In this document: in pieces, positions 41,648 to 49,403 of the stretch
Position numbering within the stretch: the first letter of the stretch is position 1
How the letters are laid out: every line of letters begins with the position of its first letter
From: Rhizobium sp. Q54
Lineage (GTDB): Bacteria > Pseudomonadota > Alphaproteobacteria > UBA2966 > CAIVPW01
DNA: 64,000 bases
Direction of reading: 5' to 3'
Assembly (NCBI GenBank): GCA_945947575.1
Contig: CAMEYM010000005.1
Coordinates: 1-64,000 of the forward strand
Notes under the pieces: model-generated
What the model saw: only the letters and a program-made list of their open reading frames with translations
Told to the model about the DNA's origin: nothing
The model's database searches: none
Position numbers and translations under genes: made by a program

Positions 41648-42748
41648 ATGCAGTTCCAGAACGCGAAGCGCTGGCTCGCGGCCGGCGCGACCGTAGTCAC
41701 CCTGCTCGCCGCCTCGTCGGCATTCTCGCAGCGTGCCGCTCATAAGTTCGAGCCGTACTACGAGACCATGCTGCCGATCAGCCAGGCATTCGGCATCGAG
41801 ATGCTGGATGCCCGCCTGCGCGTCGCCGAGGCGTACACCACGCCGATCAACGCCGACCTGAAGGTCCAGCTCGGCAACATGGCGACCAAGGACCTCGGCC
41901 GCTTCTACGGCACCCTGCAGCAGAAGAACGCGGCGCTCGCCGCCGAGCTCAAGACGGCGGTGGACGCCGTGATGAAGGCGATCAACGAAGGCCAGCCCGC
42001 CGCCGCTCTGGCGGCGCGTGCGCGGCCGCTGGTCGCCAACGCCTACAACCTCGTCATCGACCCCGCGTTGCGCAACAACCTGCAGTTCAAGAGCGCGCTG
42101 ACGGCGTCGTTGCTGGTCGCCGAGGACGGCGTCTCCGAAGGCTTTGAAGAGGCGGTCAAATACCCCAACCGGCAGCAGTATCCGGCCGGCTGGGGCGCGT
42201 GGGAGCGCGTCGAGGTGCTGTGGAAGGAGCTCGCCGCCGCCACGACGCCCGCGCTTGCCTCCGAGGGCACGCTGCTGATGGACAACATGCGGCCCTTCTA
42301 CAAGACCAAGCACCTGCCGCCGGATCCCTTCCCGATGGAGGATCAGGAGGAGCTTGAGGCTCTCTCCCATGGCATGGCGACGGTGCTCGAGAACATCGCC
42401 GACGCCAGCCTCTACGTGGGTCGCGACATGATCCGCCTCGCCCAGACGCTGAATGACGTGCTGACTCCGGCGTGCGCCGACTACGCGGCCGGCCGCGACG
42501 CCATCGCCACAGAGCGCGTCTACGCCGTGCTCGAGCACTTCGTCTCGGAAGCGAGCGGGCTCAGCGGTGCGATCAGCATCATGGCGCCGGCCGCCGAGAC
42601 TCAGGCCCGGTCGCTCTTTCCGCGGCTTGTCGCCACGCGCTACCAGCCGCTGCCCGGCGGCACCGTCAACACGACGATTTCGGCCGCCGATGCGTGCCGC
42701 GGTCTGGTGACGGTAATGGCCGAGGCAAAGAAAGCAGTAGGCGGCTAG
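41648..42748 (+). CDS. Unknown exported all-helical protein in the uptake operon
   Basis: 366 residues with a signal peptide (WLAAGATVVTLLAASSAFSQ). The mature protein is predicted almost entirely helical: FEPYYETMLPISQAFGIEML, LTASLLVAEDGVSEGFEEAV, WGAWERVEVLWKELAAAT and DNMRPFYKTKHLPPDPFP. The acidic, metal-ligand-rich composition would allow cation binding, but no EF-hand is present. I do not recognise the family. Its place between the beta-propeller and the ABC ATPase, 14 bases after the former, argues for a periplasmic partner of the importer. Confidence 0.75.
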   Translation: MQFQNAKRWLAAGATVVTLLAASSAFSQRAAHKFEPYYETMLPISQAFGIEMLDARLRVAEAYTTPINADLKVQLGNMATKDLGRFYGTLQQKNAALAAELKTAVDAVMKAINEGQPAAALAARARPLVANAYNLVIDPALRNNLQFKSALTASLLVAEDGVSEGFEEAVKYPNRQQYPAGWGAWERVEVLWKELAAATTPALASEGTLLMDNMRPFYKTKHLPPDPFPMEDQEELEALSHGMATVLENIADASLYVGRDMIRLAQTLNDVLTPACADYAAGRDAIATERVYAVLEHFVSEASGLSGAISIMAPAAETQARSLFPRLVATRYQPLPGGTVNTTISAADACRGLVTVMAEAKKAVGG

Positions 42749-42860
42749 CCGCCGCCCGCCACCACCCTCCCAGGGAATCGGCCGCCGCAGCGATGCGACG
42801 GCCGATGGCGCTTCGCGGGGGGTTCTGGCAGGATTTGGACCAGGGGTCGGGAGAACCAAC

Positions 42861-43700
42861 GTGTCATTAGCGGCTGCAACCGCGGCGAAGCCGGAGACGT
42901 CGGCTCTCGCCATCGAGGCCAACTCGCTCGGCCGCCGCTACGGGGATGTAGTCGCGGCCGAAAGCGTGTCCTTCGGCGTCGCCAAGGGCGAGTTCTTCGC
43001 CCTCCTGGGACCGAACGGCGCCGGCAAGACCACCGTCATGCACATGCTGACGACGCTGGTGCAGCCCACCTCGGGCAGCGCCGCGGTCATGGGGCACGAC
43101 GTCGTGCGCGACGCCGAAAAGGTGCGCCGCCAGCTCGGCATGGTGTTCCAGGATCCGGCCCTCGACGAGCGCCTCACCGCCAAGGAGAACCTCGAGATCC
43201 ACGCCGTGCTCTACGGCATTCCGCGCGCCCAGCGCGCCCCGGCGGTACAGCAGGCGCTCGCGTGGGCGTCGCTCGCCGAGGTCGGCAAGCGCCGCGTGCG
43301 CGCGTTCTCCGGCGGCATGAAGCGCCGTCTCGAGCTCGCCCGCGCCATCATGCACGGCCCGCGCGTGTTGTTCCTCGACGAGCCCACCATCGGCCTCGAT
43401 CCGCAGGGCCGCCGCCACTTGTGGGAACGCATCGCCGCCCTGCGCGAGGAAGGCATGACGGTGCTCATGACGACCCACTACATGCCCGAGGCCGAGGCGT
43501 GCGATCGCGTCGGCATCATCGACAAGGGCAAGCTCGTCGATATCGGCGCGCCGAAGGACATCATCGCCAAGCACCCCGGCGCCAAGACGCTCGAAGACGC
43601 CTTCATCAAGCTGACCGGCCGTGCATTTCGTGACGAGGAGGCCACGGCGCACGAGCTCGTCGTCAATTTTGGCAAGCGTGGCGGAGAGCACACCCGATGA
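42861..43700 (+). CDS. ABC transporter ATPase of the PQQ-linked system (PedB-like)
   Basis: 279 residues. Walker A GPNGAGKTT, Q-loop MVFQDPAL, signature AFSGGMKRRLELAR, Walker B VLFLDEPTIGLD and switch His in LMTTHYMPEAE are all intact. It is of the ABC-2/drug-exporter (NodI/CcmA-like) subgroup used by the PQQ-associated ABC systems. Start is GTG 42861. Its stop overlaps the permease start by four bases, so the pair is one transporter. Confidence 0.88.
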   Translation: MSLAAATAAKPETSALAIEANSLGRRYGDVVAAESVSFGVAKGEFFALLGPNGAGKTTVMHMLTTLVQPTSGSAAVMGHDVVRDAEKVRRQLGMVFQDPALDERLTAKENLEIHAVLYGIPRAQRAPAVQQALAWASLAEVGKRRVRAFSGGMKRRLELARAIMHGPRVLFLDEPTIGLDPQGRRHLWERIAALREEGMTVLMTTHYMPEAEACDRVGIIDKGKLVDIGAPKDIIAKHPGAKTLEDAFIKLTGRAFRDEEATAHELVVNFGKRGGEHTR

Positions 43701-44677
43701 CCAACACCGCCGGCGCCCTGCCGGGACGCGCGACCTCCGACGCATCCGGCCTGTCCACGGTCTTCGGCATCGCTCCTGCCGTCGTCTACGTCATGTGGCG
43801 GCGCGAGATGGTGCGCTACCTGCGCGACCGCTCGCAGCTGTGGGGCGGCCTGTCGCGCACCATCCTGTGGCTCGTTGTGCTCGGCTTCGGCCTCGGCGCC
43901 GCGTTGCGCGAGATCGAGGGCTACACCTACGGCCAGTACATCCTGCCGGGCGTCATCACGCTGAACGTGCTGTTCGCTTCGCTGCAATGCGCCATCGCGC
44001 TGGTATGGGACCGCGAGGTCGGCCTGTTGCGCGAGGTGATGGTGTCGCCGGCGCCCATCCTGTCGGTGACCCTCGGCAAGCTCCTAGGCGGCGCCAGCAT
44101 CTCCGTCATCCAGGGCACCATCCCGCTCCTGTTCCTGCCGATCGTCTTCATTCCGCCCGGCGCCAGCCCGTTTGAGTCGGGCGTGCTCGTCACGGCTTTC
44201 CAGGAGGGCGTCGACCCCATCGCGATCGTGCAGGCGTGGGTGGTGATGTTCTTCATGGGCATCTTCATGACCGCGCTCGGCGTCATCATCGCCTCGCGGC
44301 TGAAGACCTACGAGGGCTTCGGCGCCATCTCTAACGGCGTCATTCAGCCGCTCTACTTCCTGTCGGGCTCGATCTTCCCGCTGCGCGGCGTCATCGGCGG
44401 CGTCGGCTTCATGGAGATCCCCGAAGCGATCCGCGACGAGCTGCGCCGCATCGGCATCTTCGCCATCGGCGGCGGCTGGGTCGTGCAGCTGCCCACTTGG
44501 CTGCAGGCGATCGTGTTCTCCAACCCGGTGACCTATCAGCTCGACATGCTGCGCTACGTGCTGCTCGATTTCGAGCAGATGCCGCTGACCGCGGACCTCC
44601 TGGTGACCTTCGCGCTGCCACCCGCCGCGGCGGTGATCGCCGCCTGGTCGATGGCGAACATGCTCAAGAGCAAGTAG
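43697..44677 (+). CDS. ABC-2 type permease of the PQQ-linked system (PedC-like)
   Basis: 326 residues with six hydrophobic helices after a polar N-terminus; conserved blocks are LPGVITLNVLFASLQCAIAL, DREVGLLREVMVSPAP and QPLYFLSGSIFPL, typical of ABC-2 (DrrB/NodJ) permeases. ABC-2 permeases usually export. In ped and lut loci the paired proteins have been linked to lanthanide uptake or supply, so direction is not settled by sequence. A terminator follows at 44698. Confidence 0.85.
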   Translation: MTNTAGALPGRATSDASGLSTVFGIAPAVVYVMWRREMVRYLRDRSQLWGGLSRTILWLVVLGFGLGAALREIEGYTYGQYILPGVITLNVLFASLQCAIALVWDREVGLLREVMVSPAPILSVTLGKLLGGASISVIQGTIPLLFLPIVFIPPGASPFESGVLVTAFQEGVDPIAIVQAWVVMFFMGIFMTALGVIIASRLKTYEGFGAISNGVIQPLYFLSGSIFPLRGVIGGVGFMEIPEAIRDELRRIGIFAIGGGWVVQLPTWLQAIVFSNPVTYQLDMLRYVLLDFEQMPLTADLLVTFALPPAAAVIAAWSMANMLKSK

Positions 44678-44697
44678 CGCCTCGCTGGGACGAAACG

Positions 44698-44736
44698 AAA
44701 GGGCCTCACGGAGCGATCCGTGAGGCCCTTTTTCGT
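44698..44736. terminator. Bidirectional rho-independent terminator
   Basis: AAAGGGCCTCACGGA pairs with TCCGTGAGGCCCTTT around GCGA, followed by TTCGTT. It lies between the convergent permease and binding-protein genes and has A- and T-rich flanks for both strands. Confidence 0.92.
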
Positions 44737-44753
44737 TGGATGCTGCCGCTCGG

Positions 44754-46121
44754 CTAGGCCGGCATGCGGCATGCCGTGTCGGTCGGCCCGTCACCGAATT
44801 GGTCCAGGCGCTGGGTGATGGTCTGGCCAGCGCCGCCGGCGCCCGGCGCGACCTCGCCCTTCAGCTTGCCGAGCGCGACCCACGTCGTCCAGTCGATGCG
44901 GATCCACTCGCTGTTCTGGTCGATGTCGATCGCATAGAGCGGCTGGCGCAGCTGATGGTCCCAGGGGCGGAAGTTGACGCCCGGGCCCTTACCGATGTCG
45001 AAGGTCACGTCCTGGCGCTCCAAGTACTTCACCAGCTCCAGGCCGGCCGTCGACTGGGTCGCCTGGACCGCCTGGAAGATCATCCTCATCGAGGCGAAGG
45101 TGGCCCACCCCGTCGGGTCGACCGGCTCGGCCCAGCGTTGCATGTAGGCCTCGTTGAACGCCTGGGCGCCGTTTTCGGTGACCGTGGAGTCCCACGTGCT
45201 GATGCGCACGCGCGGGTTATGGATCGGCGCCAACTCACGCACCGTGGCGAGGTAGTCGCGCGTCTGGCTGATCGGGTCGGGGAAGTTGATGATCGGGATC
45301 TGCAGCTGCGAGTTTTCGAGCTGCGCCAGAATCGCGATCTGATCGACCGAATAGGTCAGCAGCATGATGACGTCGGCGTTGGCGCGCTGAATCTGGTTGA
45401 ACTCGTTGTAGTAGACGGGGGCCTCGCGTTCGACGGCCGCGCTGCCCACGACCGTACCGCCGGTACCGTGCTTGGCGATTGCCTTGACGGCACGTGCTTG
45501 CAGGGCGCGGCCGTTGGCCGAGTTCTCGTGCAGGATGAACCAACGGCGGCGGTTCTGGGATGCGCCAAAGCTCGCCATCGCGTCGAGGAACATCGCGGCG
45601 CTCGACTCGACATGGAACGTATAGCGGCCGCAGCCGGTGCCGCGCACGGTGTCCGCTGACTCGCCCACGTTGAAGAACGGCACACCGGCGCGTTCGCAGA
45701 CCTTGGAAAGTACCTCGGCCTGGCCGTCGCCGACGCCGCCGATGAGGGCGCACAGGTTGCCGGTCTCGACCAGGCGCTCGACGGCACGGGTCGCCGCCCC
45801 AGGCACCGGCGTGTTGGCGTGCAACAGCTCGAGGCGCAATCCGGCGGCATTCATCTGCTCGCCGACCAGTGCCTCACCGAGCACCGCGCCCATGCGGGCA
45901 GCCTCGCCGACGTAGTCGTTGATCGAGGTCGCGACCGTCGAAAGGCCGGTCTTGGCCGGCACGACAACGGCGATGCGGACCGGACGGGCCTCGGCGACCC
46001 CTCCCAGCACGCCGCGCTGGCGCAGCTGCTCCAGGGTCTGGGAGTGCGCCGGCGGCACGAGTGCGGTCAGCGCCGCGGCGCCGCCAAGGGCGAGGAGTTC
46101 ACGTCGCGTGGTACGGCGCAT
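44754..46121 (-). CDS. Type I periplasmic binding protein with a Tat-like signal
   Basis: 455 residues. The N-terminus MRRTTRRELLALGGAAALTA has a twin-arginine motif before the hydrophobic stretch, unlike the Sec signals of its neighbours. Then come RIAVVVPAKTGLSTVATS, LCALIGGVGDGQAEVL, VPFFNVGESADTVRG and NFRPWDHQLRQPLYAIDI, a type I (amino-acid/urea-like) binding protein. It is probably the second substrate-binding subunit of the PQQ-linked system, as PedA2 is. It begins two bases after the stop of the XoxJ-like gene. Confidence 0.75.
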   Translation of the reverse strand: MRRTTRRELLALGGAAALTALVPPAHSQTLEQLRQRGVLGGVAEARPVRIAVVVPAKTGLSTVATSINDYVGEAARMGAVLGEALVGEQMNAAGLRLELLHANTPVPGAATRAVERLVETGNLCALIGGVGDGQAEVLSKVCERAGVPFFNVGESADTVRGTGCGRYTFHVESSAAMFLDAMASFGASQNRRRWFILHENSANGRALQARAVKAIAKHGTGGTVVGSAAVEREAPVYYNEFNQIQRANADVIMLLTYSVDQIAILAQLENSQLQIPIINFPDPISQTRDYLATVRELAPIHNPRVRISTWDSTVTENGAQAFNEAYMQRWAEPVDPTGWATFASMRMIFQAVQATQSTAGLELVKYLERQDVTFDIGKGPGVNFRPWDHQLRQPLYAIDIDQNSEWIRIDWTTWVALGKLKGEVAPGAGGAGQTITQRLDQFGDGPTDTACRMPA

Positions 46122-46123
46122 GA

Positions 46124-46951
46124 CTAGCGACCCTCGATGTTGAGCATCGGTTCCGCCAGGAACATCAGCGGGATGTGCAGGTCGGCCAGGACCTCCTGGA
46201 TCTCGCCCCAGCGCTTGACGATGGCGATGTCGAACAGGTCGCGGATCGATTCCTCGCCGCGACGGAAACCGATGACCATGTTGAGGAACATCGGCGTAAA
46301 CGGCGGTTCGAACTCGGGCGTCACCGGCAGGACGACGAGCGGCACCTCCGACAGCGCCGCGTAGTATCCGGCGGCGGGGCCCCAGGTGACAGCTATGTCG
46401 TGCTTCTCGTTGATGACGTCGTCGATGGCCGTCTTGAGGTCGTATTCGTAGAACTCGACGATCGCCTTGCCGATCCTGCGCACCTCGAATGCCTCTTGCG
46501 TCGGGCCCAACGGGGGTTGCATCCCGACCTTCAGGGTGGGCAGCAGCGGATCGTCGAACATCTCGATGCGATACGGACGATCGGCGCGCTGGACGAACAC
46601 GTACGGGCTGCGGAAGTAGGCCAGCGTGCCGGTCAGAGTCGGGTGGCCGTCCTCGATCGCCATGATCACGTCGCACTCGCCGGTGCGCAGGTAGTTGTCG
46701 ATCATCGCGGCAGATGCCGGGAACCAGAAGTACGTGAGCTCGGCACCCATCTCCTCGGCGAGGATCTTGGCGATACGGTTCTCGAAGCCGGTACCATCGG
46801 CGTGAGAGAAAGGCATGCGGTTGGGGTCGGCACAGACCCGCATTTCCCAGGCACGTGCGGTGCCGGCCGTTGCCCCGAGGGCCGCCGCGATGAGTGCGGC
46901 CGCCAGTACGACGCGCGACCCCAGCGCGCTCAATCGATCGAACGTACGCAT
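46124..46951 (-). CDS. XoxJ/MxaJ-like quinoprotein-associated binding protein
   Basis: 275 residues, a family 3 solute-binding fold. After a signal peptide (ALIAAALGATAGTARA), WEMRVCADPNRMPFSHADG and GFENRIAKILAEEMGAELTY match the XoxJ/MxaJ type found beside PQQ dehydrogenases. GECDVIMAIEDGHPTL and FRSPYVFVQRADRPY are also present. XoxJ is thought to help load or activate the dehydrogenase rather than feed a transporter. It lies directly downstream of the first dehydrogenase gene, in the same direction. Confidence 0.85.
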   Translation of the reverse strand: MRTFDRLSALGSRVVLAAALIAAALGATAGTARAWEMRVCADPNRMPFSHADGTGFENRIAKILAEEMGAELTYFWFPASAAMIDNYLRTGECDVIMAIEDGHPTLTGTLAYFRSPYVFVQRADRPYRIEMFDDPLLPTLKVGMQPPLGPTQEAFEVRRIGKAIVEFYEYDLKTAIDDVINEKHDIAVTWGPAAGYYAALSEVPLVVLPVTPEFEPPFTPMFLNMVIGFRRGEESIRDLFDIAIVKRWGEIQEVLADLHIPLMFLAEPMLNIEGR

Positions 46952-47120
46952 GCGAAAATACCTACCGTCCTGCGCCCCGTGAGAAGCGCGATTCGCCCCG
47001 AAAATGAAGGAGGCCCGCGGTCGCATAGTACACCCGACCCGCTGGGCCCACGGAGCGTGTTTTATTCACGAATACGAGGGAATGCAACGGTCTCCAAGCG
47101 TCGCGCGCCTCGCGCGCGCC

Positions 47121-47201
47121 CCTTCGGAAAAGAAAGGGGGGAAGGCATACGCCTTCCCCCCCAAACCGTGCGCCGGGTGGGCAACCGCCCACCCGGCGTT
47201 T
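47121..47201 (-). terminator. Two consecutive hairpins ending the first PQQ dehydrogenase transcript
   Basis: Reading the minus strand, the first stem is GCCGGGTGGGC/GCCCACCCGGC (47172-47197). The second is GGGGGGAAGGC/GCCTTCCCCCC (47136-47161), followed by TTTCTTTTCC. They lie just past the dehydrogenase stop at 47211. The XoxJ-like gene begins 170 bases further on. Confidence 0.85.
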
Positions 47202-47210
47202 TCGGGCGAA

Positions 47211-49112
47211 TTAGCCCGGCAGCGCGAACACGTACAGGGTCGTGCCCGAGCGGCGGTAGCGAGCCGGTGCGGTCGGAGACGCGTTGGCCGCTACGGCAGT
47301 GTTGGATGCCGCCGCGCTCGCGATGACGGCGATGTACTGCTTGTTGTTGTAGCGGTAGGTGATCGGCGACTGGCGGAAGGACGAGCCGGCGCGGAACTCC
47401 CACGCCGTTGTGCCGTCACGGGTGTTCATCGCACGCAGGACGCCCGTGTCGTTGCCGCCCTGGAACAGGAGGTCGCCCGCCGTCGCCAGGATCGGGTTAC
47501 GGTTGGCGTCGGTGGTGAACTCCCTTGTCCACACGCGCTTGCGGCCGATCGGATCCTGCGCGATCAGCTGGCCTTGGGCGGTGGTGGGCTGCCCATTGAG
47601 GCCGAGCTGCGGCGAGCCCGAGAGCGAGGTGCGCAGACGATAGCCGCCGGTCATGGCGTTCCCCGGCGTGTAGTCGCCCTTGACCATGCGCAGAGCGCCG
47701 CAGCTGTTGTCGGTGGCCGTGTAGAGCCAGCCGGTCTTCGGGCTGTAGGCGTCCTGCTCCCAGTTGCGGGCCGCGGTACCCGGGCAGAACACGACTTCGG
47801 TGCCGGTGTAATCGGCAGGCTTGTTGTTGGCCATCGGGTCGGCCTGGGTGTACTTCCGACGGTCGGCAAGATCGGTGAACATGATCTTGTTGATGTCGTA
47901 CATCGGCAGGCCAGTGGCCATGTCGACGCCCTTCATGATGTCCTGGTAGGTGTGCATCCAGGGCTCGGAGACGAGCTTGCCGGTGGCGCGATCCCACACA
48001 TAGAACATGCCGTTGCGGGCGGCCTTGACGGCCGTCTTGACGGTCTGACCGTTGATGTTGAGGTCGACGAGCGGCGTGATCAGCGGCTCGTCGAGGTCCC
48101 ACATGTCGGTCGGGGTGATGTTGTAGCCCCACACCAGCTCGCCCGTGGTCGCGTCACGCGCCATCTGCGAAGCGCAGAAGTTGTTGTGGTAGCTGGTCAG
48201 CGTGCCCTTCGCGTCGAGGTCGATCTTGCCCCATTCGCGGCGATAGTCCGGGTTCCACGGACCGCAGTTGCCGGTCGAGTAGTAGAACATGTTCAGGTCG
48301 GGATCGAAGGTGAAGTAGCCCCAAGAGGTGCCACCGCCACGCTTCCACGAATCGCCGAACCAGCTGTCGAGCGCCGGGTTGGCGCCGGCCAGGTACGGAT
48401 AGTTCTTGTTGAAGCGGGCGCCGATGCCGACTTCGTTGTTCGGGCCCATGTTGTACATGGTCCACATGTTGCGGCCGGTGTCGAGGTTGTAGGCATGCAC
48501 CTTGCCGCGCACGCCGAACTCGCCACCTTCGTTGCCGCCGATGAACAGCTTGCCGGCAACGATGTTGTTGCCCGCCATGCCTTCGCCGCGCGTGATATCG
48601 ACGCCGACGGTGCGCCACAGCTGCTCACCCGACTTGGCGTCGAGGCCGATGTTCTGGCCGTCGAGGGTCGAGTAGAAGATCTTGCCTTCGGCGTAGTACA
48701 GACCGCGTGTCTGCGCGCCGCAGCAGGTCTGCGCCGTGGCGAGAGCGACGTCCATGGTGGGACGGAATTCCCACTTGATGACGCCCTGTTTGGCCAAGTC
48801 GAGCGCGTAGACGTAGTTCGGCTTCGGGGACGCGATGTACATCGTGTCGCCGATGACCAGCGGCGAAGCCTCGTGCTGGTCATGGATGCCGATCTGCATC
48901 GTCCAAGCGACGGACAGATTCTTGACGTTGGTCAGGTTGATCTGGTCGAGGGTCGAGTAGTTCCAGCCGTTGTACGTGATGCTCGGCATCACGACGTTGG
49001 CCGGGTCGCGCGAGAGGCGCAGCACGTCCTCATTGGCGACGGCGGTGCCGGAAACGCCCGCAGCGGCGCACAGCGCCAGCGCGGATGTCGTTACCTTCCA
49101 GGTATTCGTCAT
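47211..49112 (-). CDS. PQQ-dependent alcohol dehydrogenase, lanthanide type (copy A)
   Basis: 633 residues with a Sec signal (ALALCAAAGVSGTAVA). It is an eight-bladed quinoprotein of the methanol/ethanol dehydrogenase family. Adjacent cysteines at 130-131 (TCCGAQTRG) form the vicinal disulfide near PQQ. Metal ligands fit Glu198 (GGEFGVRG), Asn282 (YSTGNCGPW) and the catalytic Asp339. Asp341, two residues on (DMWDLDEP), gives the Asp-x-Asp signature of lanthanide enzymes; calcium enzymes have Ala there. It shares a perfectly identical 116-bp block with copy D. The substrate cannot be read from sequence. Confidence 0.93.
   Translation of the reverse strand: MTNTWKVTTSALALCAAAGVSGTAVANEDVLRLSRDPANVVMPSITYNGWNYSTLDQINLTNVKNLSVAWTMQIGIHDQHEASPLVIGDTMYIASPKPNYVYALDLAKQGVIKWEFRPTMDVALATAQTCCGAQTRGLYYAEGKIFYSTLDGQNIGLDAKSGEQLWRTVGVDITRGEGMAGNNIVAGKLFIGGNEGGEFGVRGKVHAYNLDTGRNMWTMYNMGPNNEVGIGARFNKNYPYLAGANPALDSWFGDSWKRGGGTSWGYFTFDPDLNMFYYSTGNCGPWNPDYRREWGKIDLDAKGTLTSYHNNFCASQMARDATTGELVWGYNITPTDMWDLDEPLITPLVDLNINGQTVKTAVKAARNGMFYVWDRATGKLVSEPWMHTYQDIMKGVDMATGLPMYDINKIMFTDLADRRKYTQADPMANNKPADYTGTEVVFCPGTAARNWEQDAYSPKTGWLYTATDNSCGALRMVKGDYTPGNAMTGGYRLRTSLSGSPQLGLNGQPTTAQGQLIAQDPIGRKRVWTREFTTDANRNPILATAGDLLFQGGNDTGVLRAMNTRDGTTAWEFRAGSSFRQSPITYRYNNKQYIAVIASAAASNTAVAANASPTAPARYRRSGTTLYVFALPG
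48352..48467 (-). repeat. 116-bp block identical to copy D (55085-55200)
   Basis: Within dehydrogenase copy A this stretch is identical base for base to 55085-55200 of copy D, including synonymous positions, and diverges on both sides. Copies B and C differ clearly in the same region. Confidence 0.9.
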
Positions 49113-49203
49113 TCATAACCTCCCCTAGGGGCCTGAAGTGCGCTCAGGCGGCGCGGATCGTCCGCCGGTTGGCAAGCTCTTGCGTCCGGCGTCTGACTGC
49201 TAG

Positions 49204-49236
49204 GGATTGTGGTCAAAAAAGGCAGGAGGGGGAAGC
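49204..49236 (-). promoter_or_regulatory. 33-bp box upstream of dehydrogenase copy A
   Basis: On the minus strand: GCTTCC at positions 1-6, TTTTT at 17-21 and ACAATCC at 27-33. The same three blocks at the same spacing occur upstream of copies B (51389-51421) and C (53665-53697). Its inner end lies 92 bases from the ATG. Confidence 0.65.
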
Positions 49237-49337
49237 CCTGGCGGTCGCGCATTGGCGCGCGCCTCCTGTGTCGCGCCGGTGCTGCCCTACTAGGGCTGGT
49301 TGTGTTGCCGGTCCCGCGCCAGTTCGGGAAGCGCTGC

Positions 49338-49376
49338 CCCAAAAAGAAGCGGGGGGAAGGTTGCCCTTCCCCCCGC
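49338..49376 (-). terminator. Terminator after dehydrogenase copy B
   Basis: GCGGGGGGAAGG pairs with CCTTCCCCCCGC around TTGC; the minus-strand tail is TTCTTTTT. It lies 28 bases past the copy B stop. The hairpins after copies B and C share the TTGC loop and a GGGGGAAG-type stem; that after copy D is similar. Confidence 0.88.
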
Positions 49377-49403
49377 AACGTCATGTCCGTGTCTCGCTGC
49401 TAG

